A stretch of DNA of 28,672 bases, taken from NCBI GenBank assembly GCA_947502805.1, contig CANNBR010000004.1, positions 1-28,672 on the forward strand. Direction: 5' to 3'. The position numbers and the translations under genes were made by a program. The notes under the pieces are model-generated. The model saw only the letters and a program-made list of their open reading frames with translations, was not told the DNA's origin and made no database searches. The stretch comes from a bacterium. Lineage in GTDB: Bacteria > Babelota > Babeliae > Babelales > CAIQNR01. Positions 24,091 to 28,672 of this stretch are shown piece after piece (the first letter of the stretch is position 1; every line of letters starts with the position of its first letter).

Positions 24091-25148
24091 TGAGCTCCTG
24101 CGCTTAAAAGTGCTTCAATAATAGCTGCGTTTCCACATTCAGTCGCTATCGTAAGTGCCGTAAATCCATATCCATCTACCGCATTCACATCAATTTTTGG
24201 AACCTTTAAAAGTGCTTTAACAGACTTGGGTCGATCAAACCTAGCCGCTATCATAAGTGCTGTATTTCCATGTTCATCTACCGCATTCACATTAATTTCT
24301 GGAGCTTTTAAAAGTGCTTCAATAGTAGCTGCGTTTTCATGTGTAGCCGCATACTTAAGTGCCGTCCATGCATATTCATTTACCGCATTCACGTCAATCC
24401 ATAGCATTTTTAAAAGTGCTTTAATAATAGTTATGTCTTTAGATTTATATTTAACCGCATGTATAAGTGCCGTATCTCCATTTTCATATACCTTATTCAT
24501 GTCAATTCCGTGGGCATTTAAAAGTGCTTCAATAATAGCTGAGTTTCCAGATGCAACCGCATGCATAAGTGCCGTACATCCATTCGCATCTATCGTATTC
24601 ACCTTAATTTTTGGAACCTTTAAAAGTGCTTCAACGGTATATGCGTTTTCAAGTTTAGCGGCAAGTATAAGTGTCGTGTCCCCCTGTTTATTTATTGCAT
24701 GAACATCAATTTTTTGGGAATTTAAAAGCACTTTAATACTATCTATTGTCGCAGGATTTATTGTTCCATATATAAGCGCATACATAAGTGCCGTATATCT
24801 ATGTTTATCTACCGCATTCACGTTAATTCCCGTATCTATCAATCTCTTAATTTCATTTAAATTATTCTTTTCTATAGCATCTAGAAGGCGCTGATCTATG
24901 ATATTTTTATCAGGGAATAATGCTTGTTTTGCTTTGTAGCCGGCATAAATCATAGCTGTTGTTATGGCAAGCTGTGTAACATTTACTAGTGTAGAGTTTT
25001 CTAAAGTAAAGGAGTTTGTAATTGCTTGCGAGGTGCTTTTGATTGCGCTCATGGCACTTTGTATTGCTGTTTGTATAATGCTATCAGAACAGAGAGCCTG
25101 ATTGAATGGCATGATAGCGCAAAGAACAATAAATAATTTTGACTTCAT
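24087..25148 (-). CDS. Secreted ankyrin-repeat protein
   Basis: A 353-residue protein. Residues 1-20 are a signal peptide (MKSKLFIVLCAIMPFNQALC), followed by an amphipathic helix (23-48) and a hydrophobic helix (about 54-76). From about residue 88 there are eight ankyrin repeats, the inner ones matching GxTALMxAxxxGNxxxIEALL and IDVNAVD, with a mostly 34-residue period. Ankyrin repeats bind proteins, and secreted copies in intracellular bacteria are often host-directed effectors. Repeats 3-8 share blocks almost identical in DNA (TTAAAAGTGCTT on the plus strand, six times), implying recent expansion. The start has AAGGAG 7 bases upstream and a good promoter at 25219-25247. Host targeting is inference. 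Confidence 0.88.
   Translation of the reverse strand: MKSKLFIVLCAIMPFNQALCSDSIIQTAIQSAMSAIKSTSQAITNSFTLENSTLVNVTQLAITTAMIYAGYKAKQALFPDKNIIDQRLLDAIEKNNLNEIKRLIDTGINVNAVDKHRYTALMYALIYGTINPATIDSIKVLLNSQKIDVHAINKQGDTTLILAAKLENAYTVEALLKVPKIKVNTIDANGCTALMHAVASGNSAIIEALLNAHGIDMNKVYENGDTALIHAVKYKSKDITIIKALLKMLWIDVNAVNEYAWTALKYAATHENAATIEALLKAPEINVNAVDEHGNTALMIAARFDRPKSVKALLKVPKIDVNAVDGYGFTALTIATECGNAAIIEALLSAGAH
24104..24631 (-). repeat. 102-base periodic DNA repeat within the ankyrin gene
   Basis: The plus-strand 12-mer TTAAAAGTGCTT occurs at 24104, 24206, 24308, 24410, 24518 and 24620, spaced 102 bases apart except for one 108-base step. Each lies in the EALLK helix of an ankyrin unit; surrounding bases are also alike, so the array grew by duplication of 34-codon units. 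Confidence 0.9.
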
Positions 25149-25218
25149 AATAGCGCTCCTTTTTTAATTAATTATCCAAGCATTTATAAGCTTGATGGAT
25201 TTTTTAAAACTTATTACA

Positions 25219-25247
25219 ATATTACTATTAGAAATTAACATTGTCAA
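25219..25247 (-). promoter_or_regulatory. Promoter for the ankyrin gene
   Basis: Minus-strand consensus TTGACA (25242-25247) and TAATAT (25219-25224; 4 of 6) are 17 bases apart, giving a start near 25212 and a leader of about 64 bases. This is the best promoter match in the window. Confidence 0.65.
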
Positions 25248-25412
25248 AGGGGATGTTTTTTAAAAGGCGATGTCAAATATGAAGTGCGAACGTAGGCATA
25301 GGGTGGTTTTGTTTAAAAGAGGGATTTTTGAGGATAGCGATGATGAGGATTAAAGCATCGCAATAAAGAGTTGGCAGGAAGTTTTTTTAATCAAATATTA
25401 GAACGGTCAGTA

Positions 25413-25946
25413 TTATAATACTCCATAGGCAATAAGTTGATGCCGAATACTTGAAAGATTTGAATTTTTGCAGAGAATTGTTTTTGAAATTCCTGCTTCG
25501 CGAGCTGAATGGAGTGTTGTTGGTTGATCGTCAATCATGATGCATCTGTTGGGAATTAGCATGTGTTTTTTTAAGACATAGCTAATAGTGCCTGGATCAG
25601 ATTTTTCCAGACCAATAGTATCGGTACAGATAATATCATTGAAATATGAGAACAGAGAATCTGTTTGTGGGGCAGCTTTTAGAAAATAAAAAAAAGAAGA
25701 AGTAAGAGTGGTAATACTTAACAACTTATGACCTTTTTCTATGCAGTCATGTAAAAAATGTAATGTTGCATTGAAATGTGCTGGATACAAGGTTTGAGCA
25801 TAGGAGGTTTGGTTTTGAGATCCAGTGTATTGTTTGGTAAAAAACAGACCATCAAAATCTATAATAAGCGTAAATGGAGAAAATTTTTGAGTGGTTGGAT
25901 GCAGGCTTAGAACAGAACTATTGCGAGTTGTTAAGCTTGTTATCAT
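25413..25946 (-). CDS. HAD-superfamily phosphatase-like protein
   Basis: A 177-residue protein with the four HAD motifs: motif I LIIDFDGLF (D30, D32), motif II SITT around S78-T80, motif III Lys K115 in LEKSDPG, and motif IV IMIDDQPTTLHSAREAG (D139, D140). The spacing and short cap between motifs I and II fit a small HAD phosphatase acting on a small phosphorylated metabolite, substrate unknown. AAGGAG lies 7 bases ahead of the ATG. It is transcribed divergently from sufU and in the same direction as the ankyrin gene, 264 bases further on. That gap holds the ankyrin promoter, a 14-base palindrome at 25409-25422 overlapping this gene's stop, and a short GCGATG/CATCGC inverted repeat. Confidence 0.8.
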   Translation of the reverse strand: MITSLTTRNSSVLSLHPTTQKFSPFTLIIDFDGLFFTKQYTGSQNQTSYAQTLYPAHFNATLHFLHDCIEKGHKLLSITTLTSSFFYFLKAAPQTDSLFSYFNDIICTDTIGLEKSDPGTISYVLKKHMLIPNRCIMIDDQPTTLHSAREAGISKTILCKNSNLSSIRHQLIAYGVL

Positions 25947-26063
25947 CTGCTAGCTCCTTCTTTATAAAACCTTTTAGTTTAAAGAGTAGCGCTGTTAGGA
26001 TTTTTCGCAACCGCATCGAAAGCAAGCTTATTTTTATGTTTCTTTTTTTTAATTTTTTGAGGC

Positions 26064-26091
26064 GTGATAAACATTAAAAACCGACTATACT
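26064..26091 (+). promoter_or_regulatory. Candidate promoter for sufU
   Basis: GTGATA (26064-26069; 4 of 6) and TATACT (26086-26091; 5 of 6) are separated by 16 bases, with the start predicted about 15 bases before the ATG. GAAAGG of the ribosome site follows. Confidence 0.4.
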
Positions 26092-26112
26092 TGAAGTTCG
26101 AAAGGTCACGCA

Positions 26113-26502
26113 ATGAGTTATAAAGATTTGTATCATGAACGGCTACTCGATTATTTTCATCATCCACGCAAAAAAGGAACGCTTGAGCAGCCAGATTTTT
26201 CAAGCGGTGTCCATAATCCTTCCTGTGGAGATTCAGTTTTATTACAAGGGGTTGTGAATAGTGGAGTGTTGGTGACGTGCCGATTTCAATCACAAGGTTG
26301 TGTGATTAGTTCTGCTGCAGCATCATTATTAGCAGAAAAAGCTGAAGGAAAAACAGTAGAAGAAATTGGTGCGTATACTCCACAAACAATGCTTGATCTT
26401 GTTGGATTATCTTTAGGTCCTACGCGTATTCGTTGTGCATTGTTAGCTTTAGAAGCTTTACAGACCGGAATTGTTGCAAAAAAAACGATGGAGAATCTGT
26501 AA
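26113..26502 (+). CDS. sufU: SufU/IscU-type Fe-S cluster scaffold protein
   Basis: A 129-residue U-type scaffold on which SufS-derived sulfur and iron are assembled into clusters. The N-terminus LYHERLLDYFHHPRKKGTL is diagnostic. The three cluster or zinc ligands are present as C38 in NPSCGD (with D40), C63 in QGCVISSAAASLLAE, and C108 in RIRCALLALEAL, matching the C-x-D / C / C pattern. The insertion typical of SufU between the second and third Cys is not clearly seen, so an IscU-like assignment remains possible. The ribosome site is GAAAGG. The stop codon overlaps the ATG of the NurA-domain gene (TAATG), implying translational coupling. Its desulfurase partner is at 21898. Confidence 0.9.
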   Translation: MSYKDLYHERLLDYFHHPRKKGTLEQPDFSSGVHNPSCGDSVLLQGVVNSGVLVTCRFQSQGCVISSAAASLLAEKAEGKTVEEIGAYTPQTMLDLVGLSLGPTRIRCALLALEALQTGIVAKKTMENL

Positions 26503-27626
26503 TGCTAGATCGAGCAAAGGTTATGCGGGAGTTAAGCACACAGACAAATAATTTGTTTGTTGATTATACCGATGAGTACAAAAAAGTTTTGGCTGAATGG
26601 GAAGTGATCATTTGCGATCCTTTTTTTTTGCAAAAAATAGAAGCCTATCCTACGTATTCATTATCAACATGGCAAAATAATCTAGCAGATTTTTTTGAGG
26701 TACTACCTTTTTCAAAGCCTTATCAGGTGGTTTCAATTGATGGTTCTCAAATTTATCCAGATAAACATCAAGGGACAAGTTGCTTTTTGTTAAATATTGG
26801 AACTGTTATTTTGCAGTATGGTCGAGGTCATGGAACAACGTTTTTTTCATCAGAGCCATTTTTATTTGCAGAGCAAGAAACAGATGATGAATTAAGTCAT
26901 TCAATTGATGCGGTAAATGGTAAGCGTGAAGAATTTGAGTTTAAAACAGGGCTTGATATTTGTGCTTCATTATTACTTGAGCATCCTGACTTGCCTTTAT
27001 TATTTCTTTTTGATGGGTCGCTTATTTTTTGGCATTTAGAAACTAAAGATGCTGCAATAAAAAAGTATTTTTTAGAAGCATATTGTCACATTTTACAAGG
27101 GCTTTACGAGCAAAACATTCCCATTATGGGATATATTAGTTTGCCTAAAAGCAAGGATCTCGTGAACCTTGTTCGTGCTCATCATACTCAATTTTCCCCT
27201 GTTTTAACTGATCGCACACAACACTTTACGCATACTGTTGATACCATTATTGCCAGATCTTTTTTGGAGCCAGGGCAACGTTCTACACTTTTTGAAAGTC
27301 ATGTTTCTATTACCGGGCAGTATCCTGAACATTTACGACCTTGGTTTTGTTATTATGCAACAGAGGCTGAATTGGTACGCATAGAGTTTCCTCAGTATAT
27401 TGCAAAGAATGAAGTGCTTTTTGAACAAAGTTTTTCTATTATTGCTGATCAGGTTGCAAAAGGTAATGGATATCCTATCAGTACTGCAGAGGCTCATATG
27501 CAGGCAGTAGTGAAAGGTGGAGATCGTGACTTTTTTTATCAGGCGGTAGAAAGATATGGTATCCAGCAAAAACAGCGTTTAATTATGTCGCAGAAAAATA
27601 TGAAAAAGCGAAAGATGAGTGTATGA
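26502..27626 (+). CDS. nurA: NurA-domain nuclease
   Basis: A 374-residue protein with the NurA pattern: VVSIDGSQIYPDKHQG (77-91), whose Asp (D80) is a metal ligand, then CFLLNIGTVILQYG. A second FLFDGSLIFWHLE (168-180) supplies another Asp (D171), and the C-terminal GYPISTAEAHMQAVV (323-337) ends the domain. NurA is a 5'-to-3' DNA nuclease that in archaea works with the HerA helicase in end resection; no herA is in the window. The ATG at 26502 is chosen because it overlaps the sufU stop as TAATG and has GGAG 8 bases upstream; the frame's earlier ATG at 26433 lies inside sufU. The next gene overlaps by ATGA. Confidence 0.83.
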   Translation: MLDRAKVMRELSTQTNNLFVDYTDEYKKVLAEWEVIICDPFFLQKIEAYPTYSLSTWQNNLADFFEVLPFSKPYQVVSIDGSQIYPDKHQGTSCFLLNIGTVILQYGRGHGTTFFSSEPFLFAEQETDDELSHSIDAVNGKREEFEFKTGLDICASLLLEHPDLPLLFLFDGSLIFWHLETKDAAIKKYFLEAYCHILQGLYEQNIPIMGYISLPKSKDLVNLVRAHHTQFSPVLTDRTQHFTHTVDTIIARSFLEPGQRSTLFESHVSITGQYPEHLRPWFCYYATEAELVRIEFPQYIAKNEVLFEQSFSIIADQVAKGNGYPISTAEAHMQAVVKGGDRDFFYQAVERYGIQQKQRLIMSQKNMKKRKMSV

Positions 27627-27919
27627 AAAAAATAATAAAAGTAGTTGTTTTAACGATGGTAATAGGTATGCCGCTATCTATTCAGGCTTTAACTTTTTAT
27701 GATCTTATTGCAGTTTGGTTGGTTACTAACACAATAGAAAGAGTTGCGGGAGTACCTTATTGCGTTAACTATTGTTGCTCCTGTGAATGTAAGAAAAATT
27801 ATCAATACAGAATGCTTTTGTTAAAAAAAATTCAAAATAAAAAGCTTAAAGAAAAAGATATAGTGAAGGGCGATAGTCAAATAACTTTTGTTATTGATGA
27901 TCAGGATAAGGTAAAGTAA
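27623..27919 (+). CDS. Tiny exported protein with a cysteine cluster
   Basis: A 98-residue protein of unknown function. It has an N-terminal signal or anchor helix (MKKIIKVVVLTMVIGMPLSI), a second hydrophobic stretch (25-36), and then five cysteines packed as CxxxCCxCxC (C47, C51, C52, C54, C56). The rest (57-98) is Lys rich and ends KVK. The cluster could bind metal or form disulfides, depending on which side of the membrane it is on. The start ATG overlaps the NurA stop (ATGA), so it is translated as part of the sufU-nurA operon. No clear independent ribosome site was needed or seen. Confidence 0.65.
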   Translation: MKKIIKVVVLTMVIGMPLSIQALTFYDLIAVWLVTNTIERVAGVPYCVNYCCSCECKKNYQYRMLLLKKIQNKKLKEKDIVKGDSQITFVIDDQDKVK

Positions 27920-27990
27920 TTTTTTGATTATCTAGAAAAACGCAGTAGATTCATCAAAAGATAATTCTTAGTAAAAAAAAGGAAAAAAAT

Positions 27991-28620
27991 ATGGAAAAAA
28001 TACAGAAGCAATGCCTCTTCTTAGCGGTAGTTTTGGGAGTCTCATTAAATATTTATGCTAGCGATCCTGAAGTCTATATATTTTATAGACATAAGCATAC
28101 TCCTCCAAATGTTTCGAGGTCTTTGGATGCCAAGCCTGAATTACAGGGTCAACAGAGCCTTTCGGAATTTGGATTGAGTTCCTCTAGGTGCTCTAAACCT
28201 CAGTGTGGAAAAAAACCTACTCAATTAATGGCTATTGTTCCTGATGTAGAAGTTCTTTCTGATAATGATAAGGATAATGGGGATGATGAGATTTTTTTTC
28301 TTGATGATTCAGTTATAACTCCTTCTCAAAAACTGGCAGGATCTTTAAATGCATTTATTTTTCTGGAGCCTACAACAGCGGATGAAATAATAAAAAATCC
28401 AAAACAGGTACAAATGCTATTGCAAGCTGCTTCGAAGAAGATAGTAGATTTGGAAAAATTATTAGCTAGCTCTAAACAAAATATTTCTAGAGAAGAGTTG
28501 GCTGCTTCTCCTAAAAAAAGAAGAAGCTTTGGTAGTCTAGGCTTCGATTCAGATTCAATTGTTATTCAAAGTGATTTAAGACAGTGTTCTGTGTCATTTG
28601 AGCTCAAATCAACTGCTTAA
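27991..28620 (+). CDS. Secreted orphan protein with basic C-terminal patch
   Basis: A 209-residue protein of unknown function. The signal peptide (about 1-24, core LFLAVVLGVSL) has a likely cleavage after YAS. The mature part is Ser, Asp and Lys rich with an acidic run (DNDKDNGDDE, 91-100), a helical stretch (130-160) and a short basic patch SPKKRRS (173-179) that resembles a eukaryotic nuclear-localisation signal. Three Cys (67, 72, 199) follow cleavage. AAAAGG lies close to the ATG. The gene is 71 bases after the cysteine-cluster gene in the same direction, probably in the same operon. The last 52 bases of the window after the stop hold no recognisable gene start. Confidence 0.7.
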   Translation: MEKIQKQCLFLAVVLGVSLNIYASDPEVYIFYRHKHTPPNVSRSLDAKPELQGQQSLSEFGLSSSRCSKPQCGKKPTQLMAIVPDVEVLSDNDKDNGDDEIFFLDDSVITPSQKLAGSLNAFIFLEPTTADEIIKNPKQVQMLLQAASKKIVDLEKLLASSKQNISREELAASPKKRRSFGSLGFDSDSIVIQSDLRQCSVSFELKSTA

Positions 28621-28672
28621 GTAAAATAATTAAAAAGCTAGTGGTTTTTTTAACAAGGGAAGGGTAATAGGA

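Noticed and set aside
24226..24702. 158-residue plus-strand reading frame antisense to the ankyrin gene
   Set aside because: It mirrors the periodic ankyrin codons, has internal repeats only because the ankyrin gene does, lacks a ribosome site and resembles no protein.
25279..25353. 24-codon frame MKCERRHRVVLFKRGIFEDS... between the HAD and ankyrin genes
   Set aside because: It has only a distant AAGG as ribosome site, is very short, and sits in a region explained by the ankyrin promoter's upstream DNA.
26433..26501. Upstream extension of the NurA gene into sufU
   Set aside because: The 23 residues are out-of-frame sufU sequence; the TAATG overlap start at 26502 has a ribosome site.
27921..27970. 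Alternative hairpins TTTTGAT/ATCAAAA and ATTATCT/AGATAAT after the 98-residue gene
   Set aside because: The two pairings are mutually offset, short and AT-only, without a T tract; not strong enough to call a terminator.

Overview
The window reads as an AT-rich, gene-dense bacterial chromosome segment. It mixes lean housekeeping genes with many proteins that begin with a signal peptide and have no recognisable function: ten of 22 protein genes carry a plausible N-terminal signal sequence. Secreted orphan proteins, one ankyrin-repeat protein, one giant 1937-residue secreted protein and an archaeal-type ATP-dependent DNA ligase together resemble host-associated lineages such as Candidatus Dependentiae (TM6). 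That assignment is inference from gene content, not from a marker gene. No phage, transposase, CRISPR array or rRNA was seen.

Layout. 1-2000: the end of a membrane protein gene, then tatD (minus strand) and an HU-type histone-like gene, with clear intrinsic terminators. 2043-4700: serS followed by a DUF58 (von Willebrand A-type) protein and a membrane-anchored DUF4381-like partner; the MoxR ATPase that usually accompanies such a pair is not in view. 4705-7361: three minus-strand genes for secreted orphan proteins, separated by strong hairpins. 7721-11003: a plus-strand operon of hemW, a PNPOx-fold protein and a secreted coiled-coil protein. 11094-12932: tRNA-Leu(GAG), secD and tRNA-Met(CAT). 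13079-14938: ATP-dependent DNA ligase. 15040-20853: the giant secreted protein. 20877-21788: a small secreted-protein gene bracketed by two 24-bp-stem hairpins. 21898-24090: a SufS-type cysteine desulfurase followed by a secreted M48-family metallopeptidase. 24087-25946 (minus): a secreted ankyrin protein and a HAD-fold protein. 26113-28620: sufU, a NurA-domain nuclease translationally coupled to it, a tiny cysteine-cluster protein and another secreted orphan.

How the genes fit together. SufS and SufU supply Fe-S clusters, which HemW (radical SAM) needs. SecD helps drive export of the many signal-peptide proteins encoded around it. HU, TatD, NurA and the ligase belong to DNA maintenance. Two of these, the archaeal-type ligase and NurA, belong to families best known from archaea.

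The most interesting specific observations are these. The ligase carries an insertion containing QLSMF, which matches the bacterial beta-clamp-binding pentapeptide. The giant protein reuses a short aromatic motif, [IV][EQ]xF[GS]F, at its N-terminus and again in the middle. Long near-perfect hairpins flank orphan secreted-protein genes. One orphan metalloprotease is identified here as M48-like from its residues. All functional statements rest on reading motifs by eye; no database search or structure prediction was run.
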